Positions 20,162 to 29,242 of a stretch of DNA of 64,000 bases are shown here, piece by piece (position 1 is the first letter of the stretch; the number at the start of each line of letters is the position of its first letter). Location: contig CAUYUJ010019873.1 in assembly GCA_963575745.1 (NCBI GenBank), positions 56,442 to 120,441 of the forward strand, read 5' to 3'. The translations under genes were made by a program, and so were the position numbers. This DNA comes from Prorocentrum cordatum. Its lineage: Eukaryota; Sar; Dinophyceae; Prorocentrales; Prorocentraceae. The notes below the pieces were generated by a model that was given only the letters and a program-made list of their open reading frames with translations, searched no databases and was not told the origin of the DNA.

Positions 20162-23100
20162 GTGGCGCAGCACGTAGCCACCTTCGAGGAACTCAGTAGA
20201 CCAGTGTCGGCACAGCCGCAGACGCGGCACCCCAAGGTATCATCGGATGAGACACCACACACACATGGTCCGAGTCGCAGCTCGTCCGCGCGCAACCGCC
20301 GTGGAGCCCCAGGCCCATGCGGCGAAAGTAGGTCGAGCCCGCGCGCTGCCTCTCAGAGGCCATGTACTCCCCGCGACAGGGGACACAGGGAAGCTGACGC
20401 TCCCCACCTCTCCATCTCAGACGACCAGCTGGCGGAGACGTCCGCCGCAGGTGACATAGCTGAGCTCAGAGACCAGGTTGAAACCTTCGTGTCCAGCCAA
20501 TACTCTGGACTGCTGCAGAGCGTTCAGACGAACGCCACCGATACTGCAGCCATACGACGCGATCTTGACGGCGCCTTGGGGATCATCGATTCCAGGATCG
20601 CCGAAGATCGACGCATCATAGGAGAACTGCAGTACCAGGTTGATCGTGAGGTGTCACACTCAGGTGAACGAACGGCGATGGTCGAGAACCTGCGCAACTA
20701 TCTCGCGCAGATGGAGCAACAGCTTGTGCTCGTACGCGACACAGGCGTTTCCGCAGTCAGGATTTTACACGATGAGATCCACGACCAGCTCCGCAACCGA
20801 CCAACCCCAGCCGAGGCCACAGACTTTGGCGACGTTCAGTCTCAGATCAATGATCTTCGATCTTATCTAGACCACACTACGGCGACGCTTCGTACCGAAG
20901 CACACACCAACTCGTCGAACCTGATCGACATGTTGCAGCGTACTGAGAGAGTCATCACTCAAAGGCTTGATGCGACCAACGCTGTCGTGCAGCCACTCGC
21001 TAACCGGATCTCTGACATAGAGCAGCGTTTCCCTGGTGTACAGGACGCCCTGGCAGAGTTGCGTGTCGGACGAGCCCAGACTGATCAGCTGGATTCTCCT
21101 CCCACGGTTTACGATTTCGCCCGCCTCACTGACAGGTTGCAGGAGGTTCAGAAGGCGGCGGACCACGCGCAGTTGGAGCTCTCCCAGGTTATTCATGAAA
21201 GAGATACTGAGAAGGTACGTGTGGAGTGTTACCTCGCACGTCTGGAAAGCGAGATGGAGGCACAAAGCGCCCGTCTCCGAGCATGCGAGCATCGACTTGA
21301 TCGGTATTCACAACGTTCTCGGGATACTGATGAGTATACACGCCAAAAGGTGGGTCAAATACACGAAGATATGACGAACTGGACGAATCAGCTGATCGAC
21401 CACACTAACGACGCCAACCTCCACCTTCGACCTGCAGCCGACCCGCACAGGCCGACGGCAGCGTCCGCCGAAGCACCACAAGCTTCCGCAGGACAACAAC
21501 GACCTACGTCACCAGGAGCAGCCTCCGCGGCAGCTTCTGCACAGACACGTCATGTGTCTCCTGTGCGCACAGAACCAACCACCGACGGTGCACCGATACC
21601 CTCACAACCATTGTCTGCGGTGTCGGTCCATACAGCGACTCCTATCAAGGAGTCAGACACCGTCCGAGCGCCTGTCTTGCCTAAGATCACGCAGCTGCTT
21701 GAGTGGCAGCAAAAAGTGCCGAAGAACTTCGGGGCCGCCTCAGGGCGACCATCCAAAGCATACGCCTTCCTATGCGTGGCTGAACAACCCGAATGTGCAT
21801 TCGAGGATTTACAAGACAGTGGAGAATTTGAGAGTATCGATTGCAAACTCGCTACCGCTCTGAGCGACATCTTATCCTCGGACTTACGCCACCAAATCAG
21901 GCTCATCGAGGCTAAAGAACACAAAGCAGGACGCATGCTCAAAGGACGCCAGATCTACTGGCATATCCTGCAGTCCTACAAAGTGACAGAAGTTGACGAC
22001 GATCTGCACGATTTCGAGCGCCTTAAAGAACTGAGGATGAGAGATGACGATTTGCAACGTTTCATTACCGATTGGGATGCCTTACTCTTGGAATGCCGAG
22101 AAGTACCCGATCCAAAGATATTGGAATCGCTATTTCGTACACAGATTCGTAGACATGTATGGATGAAACAAGACATGTACGAGTACCAGCGCATGAAGAT
22201 GAGCGACCCGAATCGTACCTACGGTTGGCTTCGACAGCGTGTCCTGGACATACTGGAGATTAAACAATTGGAGAAGAATCAAAACAAGTTACGGTACGAA
22301 CATGAGACACGATCTCAGGTCAACGTGTGTGCCGCATGGAAGACAGGCAATTGTCGCAACGGTGAACGGTGCAAGGGTTTACATGCCTATTCCAGGGATT
22401 GGAAGAACAACAAATCTTCCAGAACATCAACGGCTGGTGGCAACCCCCGCCGTAGTATGTCCACTCCTGCGAACCACAAGAAGCCAGCATCGAAACCATT
22501 CTGCTTCGATTTCGCCAAGCGCAACACATGTACCAGAGGTGATAAATGTAACTTCCCACACGTCGCACAGTGTAAAGATTTCGCACAGAACAAGTGCACA
22601 AAAGGCGACACATGCAAATACGCTCATCTTGCACCTGGCGCAAAGACTCCTCAACGAAGCCCGAGTCGACCACGGACCTCCAGCCAGGATAGCCGTGGCC
22701 GATCACCATCCCGCGGATCAGGAAGCCAACGGTCTTCACAACGCGGGGGGTTTCGCCACGCAAGCGATTCACGACAGGGACGTGACAACCGACGCCAATA
22801 CGACCGATCTCGTTCGACATCTAGGAGGTCCCAAGACTCTCGCAGTCAATCGAGAAGTCGTTGCGACAGATCTTCGAGATCTACCTCCCGAGGACGAGAC
22901 AATCGTGGCGGCGGACGCGGCAGCCCACGCGGCCGTGACAAATCATATGGTAGTGACAAAGGACGTGGCAAACGTTATCCGAGCCGCGGATCGTCCCGTG
23001 GTTCACCCAACACCAGAGCACGTTCTCCTGCCAACTTTCGACGTTCACGCCGTTCAGACCGCAGTTACGTCATCCGTGACAAGACCCTCATGGCCAACAC

Positions 23101-26100
23101 TAAGGCCACAGCGACATCTACCAAGGCACGTCGTCGGATACGATTCGACGTGCGCAACGTGGATTACTACTTCCATACCATATCTGGCAGAGCCAGACTG
23201 GACAAATGGAAAGAGCTGCCGAACGAGGGTGACATCGTCAAAGTACCAGATCCATTACCACAACGATGGTGGGATGAAAGTGCAGATGCCTTACGAGAAT
23301 GTCAAAAAGAGGCACAACTATGGTACGACGAACTATATGACTACCGACACAACAAAGAGTCGGTGGCCACACCAACTGCGATCCGAAAGTATGACGACAC
23401 TGTCAAGCAGTCATCAAAGACTGACCAGACGACAACAACGACAAAGCAAGTCGACCCTCCACGTTCGACTGCAGCATTGACAAGGTCTTGGGTTCTCGAC
23501 AGTGGTTCTGCTCATCATATTCAGGGAAAACATGAACTTACGCAGACCGAGTCGGATCGCATATCTATTCGCGAAGAGCATATTCTGGAAACCGCCAATG
23601 GTGATCGTACCGTCAATGAGCACTACGACATACGGCTACCCGAGGTTGGCCTGCATAGTTCAGCCCTTGCTTTACCAGACTGCCCATCATTACTATCAGT
23701 TGGGAAATTAATTGAGGTTGATGGCTTTCGACAGCTTTGGGATCCTGAGCTGGGCTACCTGCTTCAGGATCCGGGGGGCCAATGGTATAAGATTCCAGTC
23801 AACAATCGAGTGCCAGAGTTACGACTCGACGACTTAACACTGATACCACCACCACGTTTATGCACTTCGTCAGCACCCCGCCGTCGTCAGCGCAAGCGTT
23901 CATCCGCCCGCTGTAACGACACTTGTTGGTGCTGCAAAACTACAGAGCAACCAACCACTGCAGACGAGCTTCGGCCCCACATAGGGACCTGCCCCAAGAG
24001 ACCACATGTCGGAGAGGGAGGAGGAGCACGGACCACCACGGTCGAAGAACCTCCCGACACAAGCACAGACGAGCCCAACGTGGACACAACCACCGACTCG
24101 CCTACGTCTCAGACGCAGTGTTCTCCTCCACAATGCGGGGGGCTAGATATAGCTCAAGCAGATAACGACATACCGACAGAGACACCTACACGAACGCATC
24201 GCGACAACGATCGAGTTCTCCCCAACAGACAAAAGAAACCGATCGACCCGATGCATTACATGACTCACAGTCCAAAACGCCCTGACTGTGAGATCTGTTC
24301 GCGTACGATGGCACAGAATGCCCCGTGTAGACGACAGCGCAAACCACATCCACCGGCAGACCCCACCGACGAGGATAACGCCTACGAGGCTTTTGTCCCA
24401 AAGAAGTTCGGTGAGGCTCTAACTGCCGACCATATCGTACTGGCCAAAGACGATGCCGCGGACCAACATGGCGACAAATATGCACTTGTTGTCCTCGACA
24501 GATACACCGGCATCTTCATGGCCTACCCAGCGCTTCACAAAGACGCAGCTACCACAAAGGCATCCTTTCAACAGTTCATCGCCGCGAACGATGAGGTGAA
24601 GCATATCTATACAGACAACTCTGGAGAGCTTCAGAAAGCTTGCCGCCAACTGGGATGGAGACACGACACGAGTACGCCACATCGTCCGCAAACGAATGGA
24701 TTGATTGAGCGCGTTGTCAAAATTGTCATTCTCGGTGCCAGAGCTGTGTTACATATGTCTGGTCTGGGACGCGAATGGTGGAAAGAGGCCATACAAGCCT
24801 TTTGCTGTGGACACAATTTTGTGCATGCATCCACGGGCGTGGCTGCCCTCAGCGAAGAACATGCAGAAAAGACAGCTCATGAAATACGATTTGGCGAAAG
24901 CTTTCCTGGACACTGCATACCATTCGGTGCTCGGATCTTTTGGAAATGCTTCAACCCCGAGATTAACAACGAGAGTGCAAAGTTTGAAGAAAATACTCGG
25001 GAAGGGTTATTCATGGGATACCACTTGCACTCTGGTGGACGATGGTCAGGCGACTACCTTGTCTTGGACACGGCAACATACGCCAAGAATCCTGATGGTG
25101 AACTGTGTCATGTGCACAGAGTCAAAGACATCATCATCCCTGATGGCAAGTTCACCTACCCAGTGAAAGATGGTACTCTACGACATCATAACCCTGAGGC
25201 ACACGACGAGGTGAAGGCATCCACTTCTCGACCCTTGGGTGACAAGCCAATGCCTGATCCTCCACTTTCCTACCCCAAAGAATGGGATGACCCATCTATG
25301 ATGACAACGGAGGACAACGCTGTTGATATCCAAACATCGGCCTCTGAGGTTGCTGCACCAGCGCCAGAGCCAGACTATTGGGAACAGCGTGGATATTGCG
25401 TCATCAGACATATCCGTACTCCAAGAAAGAAACTGTTCATCCCGACGGACGACGTCATGAACATACCTGTACCTGTTGATCAACTCGATGCGACACGAGA
25501 TTTCAAAACGACTTCTGCTTTTGAGGGAGAAAGTAACTTCCGAGACGTTTGGGACGGTGTTAGCGCCAACGACCACAGGGAGTTAAGTGAGCCGTGGACA
25601 GGCACGATTCAGTTTTTTGAGCTTCCAAAAATAACGCCAGACGGCAAAATGGTGGTTCGTGGACGCGAGACACGTATGCAGACTACTACACGTCCTGATC
25701 ACGTTCTTCCCGAGAATTTGAAAACACTTTCCCGTGGACAGCAAAAGAAAGAGATCGAGTACGCCAACGACGTTAAACGAGCTCGCGAGATTCGTGACCG
25801 AGCTGCACTAAGAGTGTGGACAAGACAGGACAAACAGGTCAACAATTTCCGTACCACTACATCCGGCGGACCCGCCTGGAATACTGTGGAACGACGGATT
25901 ACATACGACACTGACAACGGCGACGTCATCCGCGACGAAAACGTCAAAGGCGTGACAAACAAAGAAATATTGTATGCCAAATTACCTGGTGGGCCACGTG
26001 ACATTACTACGGTACTGTACTACCGTCAACTACCACAACAGCATGATGGAGAAGAACGTGCTTTGGTATTTGTGGACAGTGAGGGAACTGACTTTGGGAC

Positions 26101-26263
26101 TTTGAACCCGCTTATACGCAAGTTCACCCAGTCGGTAGTAATGCCAACCATGCCGCGTGAGACCAACTACACGCCGGCGCACAGAGATAAAATGCCAGAT
26201 TCAGCATGGTCACGCCCGGCGCTAGTTACCAGAAGCCTGAGTAAGAAAGAAGTTGCCGCATAA
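20162..26263 (+). CDS. Gag-protease-integrase polyprotein of the copia element
   Basis: The frame is open from 19,898 but has no ATG before codon 173 (20,678); the listed start is a GTG, so the true start is unresolved (see the segment at 19,773). Residues counted from 20,162: about 100-425 long helical, coiled-coil-like region; 425-510 Pro/Ala/Ser linker; 510-715 capsid-like region; CCCH zinc fingers at C723-H741, C781-H800 and C804-H822; 832-975 Arg/Ser/Gly-rich; protease with D1113-S-G; H1365-x3-H1369 with C1376-x2-C1379 (integrase zinc-binding); integrase core D1423, D1485, E1516 in a PQTNGLIE context. The C-terminal part leads towards RT. The frame ends at TAA 26,261-26,263, but the same frame continues as sensible coding (LRKEYERLEKKQTWMLE) to about 26,348, so the TAA looks like a mutation or readthrough site. 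CCCH fingers instead of a CCHC knuckle are unusual for copia Gag. Confidence 0.88.
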   Translation: MAQHVATFEELSRPVSAQPQTRHPKVSSDETPHTHGPSRSSSARNRRGAPGPCGESRSSPRAASQRPCTPRDRGHREADAPHLSISDDQLAETSAAGDIAELRDQVETFVSSQYSGLLQSVQTNATDTAAIRRDLDGALGIIDSRIAEDRRIIGELQYQVDREVSHSGERTAMVENLRNYLAQMEQQLVLVRDTGVSAVRILHDEIHDQLRNRPTPAEATDFGDVQSQINDLRSYLDHTTATLRTEAHTNSSNLIDMLQRTERVITQRLDATNAVVQPLANRISDIEQRFPGVQDALAELRVGRAQTDQLDSPPTVYDFARLTDRLQEVQKAADHAQLELSQVIHERDTEKVRVECYLARLESEMEAQSARLRACEHRLDRYSQRSRDTDEYTRQKVGQIHEDMTNWTNQLIDHTNDANLHLRPAADPHRPTAASAEAPQASAGQQRPTSPGAASAAASAQTRHVSPVRTEPTTDGAPIPSQPLSAVSVHTATPIKESDTVRAPVLPKITQLLEWQQKVPKNFGAASGRPSKAYAFLCVAEQPECAFEDLQDSGEFESIDCKLATALSDILSSDLRHQIRLIEAKEHKAGRMLKGRQIYWHILQSYKVTEVDDDLHDFERLKELRMRDDDLQRFITDWDALLLECREVPDPKILESLFRTQIRRHVWMKQDMYEYQRMKMSDPNRTYGWLRQRVLDILEIKQLEKNQNKLRYEHETRSQVNVCAAWKTGNCRNGERCKGLHAYSRDWKNNKSSRTSTAGGNPRRSMSTPANHKKPASKPFCFDFAKRNTCTRGDKCNFPHVAQCKDFAQNKCTKGDTCKYAHLAPGAKTPQRSPSRPRTSSQDSRGRSPSRGSGSQRSSQRGGFRHASDSRQGRDNRRQYDRSRSTSRRSQDSRSQSRSRCDRSSRSTSRGRDNRGGGRGSPRGRDKSYGSDKGRGKRYPSRGSSRGSPNTRARSPANFRRSRRSDRSYVIRDKTLMANTKATATSTKARRRIRFDVRNVDYYFHTISGRARLDKWKELPNEGDIVKVPDPLPQRWWDESADALRECQKEAQLWYDELYDYRHNKESVATPTAIRKYDDTVKQSSKTDQTTTTTKQVDPPRSTAALTRSWVLDSGSAHHIQGKHELTQTESDRISIREEHILETANGDRTVNEHYDIRLPEVGLHSSALALPDCPSLLSVGKLIEVDGFRQLWDPELGYLLQDPGGQWYKIPVNNRVPELRLDDLTLIPPPRLCTSSAPRRRQRKRSSARCNDTCWCCKTTEQPTTADELRPHIGTCPKRPHVGEGGGARTTTVEEPPDTSTDEPNVDTTTDSPTSQTQCSPPQCGGLDIAQADNDIPTETPTRTHRDNDRVLPNRQKKPIDPMHYMTHSPKRPDCEICSRTMAQNAPCRRQRKPHPPADPTDEDNAYEAFVPKKFGEALTADHIVLAKDDAADQHGDKYALVVLDRYTGIFMAYPALHKDAATTKASFQQFIAANDEVKHIYTDNSGELQKACRQLGWRHDTSTPHRPQTNGLIERVVKIVILGARAVLHMSGLGREWWKEAIQAFCCGHNFVHASTGVAALSEEHAEKTAHEIRFGESFPGHCIPFGARIFWKCFNPEINNESAKFEENTREGLFMGYHLHSGGRWSGDYLVLDTATYAKNPDGELCHVHRVKDIIIPDGKFTYPVKDGTLRHHNPEAHDEVKASTSRPLGDKPMPDPPLSYPKEWDDPSMMTTEDNAVDIQTSASEVAAPAPEPDYWEQRGYCVIRHIRTPRKKLFIPTDDVMNIPVPVDQLDATRDFKTTSAFEGESNFRDVWDGVSANDHRELSEPWTGTIQFFELPKITPDGKMVVRGRETRMQTTTRPDHVLPENLKTLSRGQQKKEIEYANDVKRAREIRDRAALRVWTRQDKQVNNFRTTTSGGPAWNTVERRITYDTDNGDVIRDENVKGVTNKEILYAKLPGGPRDITTVLYYRQLPQQHDGEERALVFVDSEGTDFGTLNPLIRKFTQSVVMPTMPRETNYTPAHRDKMPDSAWSRPALVTRSLSKKEVAA

Positions 26264-28460
26264 CCACGTGCACAAGAAGCCCTACGAAAAGAATACGAGA
26301 GATTGGAAAAGAAACAAACATGGATGTTGGAGACTGTTGCAGAAAAAAGCTGATATTGAGTCACAAGCTATCCGCAATGGAACAAAAGTTCATTTCTTCA
26401 ATATCTTGGAGCTATCTTCAGTCAAACATGAGGAACTTCCTCCTGATCTACGTAAATTCAAGGGCAGAGTGGTGGTTCAGGGCAATACAGGCAAAGATGA
26501 AACTGGTTTGGCCGCCATATTCGCCGACGCCGCTTCCAGTGCTTCGCATATAGAGGCTTCCAAACTTTGCGATGCTACTGCGTTATTGCCGCAATATGCG
26601 GGAGCGCAAAGTGACGCACCTGGAGCCTACGCGCAGGCATTATTATACGGCGACGGACGAATTGATCCAGTTGATACTTGGATTACTATACCTAAATGGC
26701 GACAACCGACAGCATGGTCAAAATACAAGAACCCAGTGTGCCGATTGCGATTGGCACTATACGGACACCCTCTCGCAGGTGTCTTTTGGGAACGAAAATG
26801 CCGCACATGCTTGGAAAGCGTCGGTTTCGAGCCTATTTCAGGATGGGAATGTGCATGGAGACACAACAAACTGGGACTGATACTTTCAGTATATGTGGAC
26901 GATTTTAAATTGGCCGGCCCAGCTCATAATTTACAGACTGGCTGGGATTATATTCGCAAAAGCGGTATTGACTTGGATCCACCTACTCCATACTCACAAT
27001 ACTTGGGTTGTGGACAACAAGCATATGATGTACCGCAGAGCATCTTCGACAAAAGAATGTCCACAATACGCCCTATGCTACCTGAACACAATGAGAAAGA
27101 TTATAATACGGCCAAACACGTTCGCGGTATTCGACATGATATGCTTGGTTTTACAGATCAGTGCATTGAGCGATACCTGGAATGCGCCTCCAAGCGCGCC
27201 CGGAAACGATCCGACTCGCCGAGGGCTTCGCGATCCAAATCGCCAACATCCTCCGGGTCGGTCGCCAGACCTACTAGTGTGCTCAACGCACGGCCACGAT
27301 CATCCAGTCCAGCAAAATCGGTCGACACGACATCTACCACTACCATACCCGTCACATACCATGACCTACCTGACGCCGAGACCCCTGGCATCGAGGACAC
27401 CTCCTTCACTGATTCCGATTATTCAGACGAGGGCATCCTGGGCCAGGACGCGGCAAGTGTACTAATGAAGATCCTGTGCCTGGCACGTTGCTGTCGTTTC
27501 GATCTTCTACATCCAGTATGTATGTTGGCCAGAGAAATTACCAAATGGAATGCTACATGTGACAAACGTCTACATCGGTTGATATGCTACATCAAAACGA
27601 CGCGTACACATTGCTTACACGGATGGATAGGCGATTCGTCAGACATGTTATCCATCATGCTCTTTACCGACGCCTCGTTCGCTGATTGCATTATATCATC
27701 CAAATCCACAGCCGGTGTTTTTGCTGCGCTTGTTGGACCCAATGCATTCTTTCCAGTCAGCGCTGTATGTAAGAAACAAACGGTTGTTTCACATTCATCT
27801 ACTGAATCTGAGATCGTTGCTCTCGATTCCGCACTACGACTGGAAGGGTTACCACTACTATCATTCTGGGAAGCCGTGGTGGGAGTTGCCAAAACATGCA
27901 AAGAGAAGAATACATGCCTGAGCTGCCATCGACACGTCGACCTGGAGATGTGTCCCACATTGGCAGCCAAAAAGAAGCGTAAACCAACGTCTCGCAAGGC
28001 ACCCCCTACACGGGGATCTTCTCCTAGCCGTAGGCAACTACCGCTAAACACGGAATTACCTACGACTCCAAAGAGACGTACAATATCCCGTGAAGGTGCA
28101 GTACTACACGTGGATCCAGGACCAGCTAAGGAGATCAGTGCCCCCAAAGTACGTCTTATCGTCCTGGAGGATAACCAGGCCGTGATCAAAATTGTCCAAA
28201 AGGGACGTACACCAGCACTTCGTCATCTTCATCGTACTCATCGTATCAACCTGGATTGGATATGCGAAACATGCCAACTCGAACATATCGAGCTCAAATA
28301 CGTAGGAACAAAAGAACAGATCGCAGATATGATGACCAAGCATTTCGAGACAAGCAGACCTTTGGAAGGATCTCTTGGAACACTCGCTTATCTTTCCCGC
28401 TACTCCGATACAATGTCCTCCGATACGAGGGCCTCGGAGGCCCGACGGTTTACCTCATGA
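26253..28460 (+). CDS. reverse transcriptase-RNase H part of the copia polyprotein
   Basis: The listed start (TTG) is only where the frame opens; genuine coding in this frame begins after the A6 run at 26,343-26,348, where one extra A appears to move the reading from the integrase frame. Residues from 26,253: RT with first catalytic D121 (QSDAPGAYAQ), RLRLALYGHPLAG, and Y214-V-D216-D217; a Ser/Arg-rich insertion at about 314-398; RNase H with D473 (FTDASFAD), E518/E520 (STESE), a basic insertion with KKKRK at about 547-632, D640 (LEDNQA), and the copia C-terminal VGTKEQIADMMTKHF. All RT and RNase H catalytic acids are present. Both insertions are longer than in typical copia and are basic, perhaps for nucleic-acid binding or nuclear import (inference). 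The enzyme is plausible if the upstream breaks are not real or are recoded. Confidence 0.9.
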   Translation: MPHNHVHKKPYEKNTRDWKRNKHGCWRLLQKKADIESQAIRNGTKVHFFNILELSSVKHEELPPDLRKFKGRVVVQGNTGKDETGLAAIFADAASSASHIEASKLCDATALLPQYAGAQSDAPGAYAQALLYGDGRIDPVDTWITIPKWRQPTAWSKYKNPVCRLRLALYGHPLAGVFWERKCRTCLESVGFEPISGWECAWRHNKLGLILSVYVDDFKLAGPAHNLQTGWDYIRKSGIDLDPPTPYSQYLGCGQQAYDVPQSIFDKRMSTIRPMLPEHNEKDYNTAKHVRGIRHDMLGFTDQCIERYLECASKRARKRSDSPRASRSKSPTSSGSVARPTSVLNARPRSSSPAKSVDTTSTTTIPVTYHDLPDAETPGIEDTSFTDSDYSDEGILGQDAASVLMKILCLARCCRFDLLHPVCMLAREITKWNATCDKRLHRLICYIKTTRTHCLHGWIGDSSDMLSIMLFTDASFADCIISSKSTAGVFAALVGPNAFFPVSAVCKKQTVVSHSSTESEIVALDSALRLEGLPLLSFWEAVVGVAKTCKEKNTCLSCHRHVDLEMCPTLAAKKKRKPTSRKAPPTRGSSPSRRQLPLNTELPTTPKRRTISREGAVLHVDPGPAKEISAPKVRLIVLEDNQAVIKIVQKGRTPALRHLHRTHRINLDWICETCQLEHIELKYVGTKEQIADMMTKHFETSRPLEGSLGTLAYLSRYSDTMSSDTRASEARRFTS
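26261..26263 (+). other. in-frame TAA between integrase and RT
   Basis: In the integrase frame TAA interrupts coding that resumes directly after it for about 28 codons. A point mutation, readthrough or base-call error would all explain it. Confidence 0.6.
26343..26348 (+). other. A6 run at the integrase-to-RT frame change
   Basis: Before this run copia-like coding is in one frame and after it in the +1 frame. Removing one A would restore continuity. It may be a homopolymer error, an indel, or a programmed shift. Confidence 0.55.
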
Positions 28461-28854
28461 AGCGGAACCTCCTAAACTGAATGGATGCCCAGACATATGC
28501 AAGATATTGCTGACGGAAAAAGAAAGATGGGGCGAGGTAGGATCAGAATGCGGATTTCAGTGTGTTGGGCAAGCTAATCACGAGGGACTATGTGCATGCA
28601 TGTACCACAGTGACGTACCAGCCGCAGATATTGCGTCGCGCACACCTCGTTCACGCGCACGTTCCCCGCACGGTAGACATCCCCGCCATCCTCCCTCGCC
28701 TCCACGAGATGCAGAGAGAGTTAGGACATTGATTATTCGTTCATGCCGCAGCAATATTACGACTCGAGCTACAAAGCTTACAAGCATCTTGTTCGCCGCT
28801 TGCGAGGCGAATATAAGTGAGATCGGTTCTAATCCCGACCCCCCCATACACGAG
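28461..28854 (+). other. segment between RNase H and the extra ORFs; possible coding
   Basis: One plus frame is open from 28,375 to 29,235 and crosses this gap. It includes a Cys/His-rich piece (CGFQCVGQANHEGLCAC near 28,555-28,600) that could be a small zinc-binding module, then an Arg/Pro-rich stretch. ATG codons in this frame occur at 28,600 and 28,855. I cannot tell whether this is the start of the extra protein or untranslated spacer. Confidence 0.4.
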
Positions 28855-29235
28855 ATGGATCAGGCACAGCCGCTCCACCTCGTCGGCTGGCCCATCGGCT
28901 ACGACACGGAGTACGTCCCGAACGCCAGGGACGACGACCGCGTGGGTTTCGCGTACCACGCTCAAACTGGCCGTCCTCGTGATCCCGAAGACGGTTACAT
29001 ATACATACATCAACGGCGTGCTGATCGAAGCGGAGAGTTCGATCTTCGCGTGCCCGACGAATCCTCTATTCGAGAACTTGCCCGCTTCGCGTCCGTCGAG
29101 GCTAAGAAATTGGCCAATACCGAGAGTGGATCCGTCGGCGGCAACGCCAACTACGAGTACAACACGTTCACAGCTACGCCGTGGCTATCATTCATGCGCG
29201 CTATGTGTATGATTTTTCAGTCTTTTCAATCGTAA
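28855..29235 (+). CDS. N-terminal part of the extra copia ORF (126 aa), function unknown
   Basis: Starts at ATG 28,855 (MDQAQPLHLVGWPIGYDTEY...), has normal protein-like composition and ends at TAA 29,233-29,235. The next ORF's frame is open from 29,213, so the two overlap by about 20 bases near a T5 run (29,213-29,217). A +1 change there would give one continuous protein. The opening resembles no family I can name with confidence. The frame may also extend upstream to ATG 28,600 or beyond. Confidence 0.5.
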   Translation: MDQAQPLHLVGWPIGYDTEYVPNARDDDRVGFAYHAQTGRPRDPEDGYIYIHQRRADRSGEFDLRVPDESSIRELARFASVEAKKLANTESGSVGGNANYEYNTFTATPWLSFMRAMCMIFQSFQS

Positions 29236-29242
29236 CCCCTCA

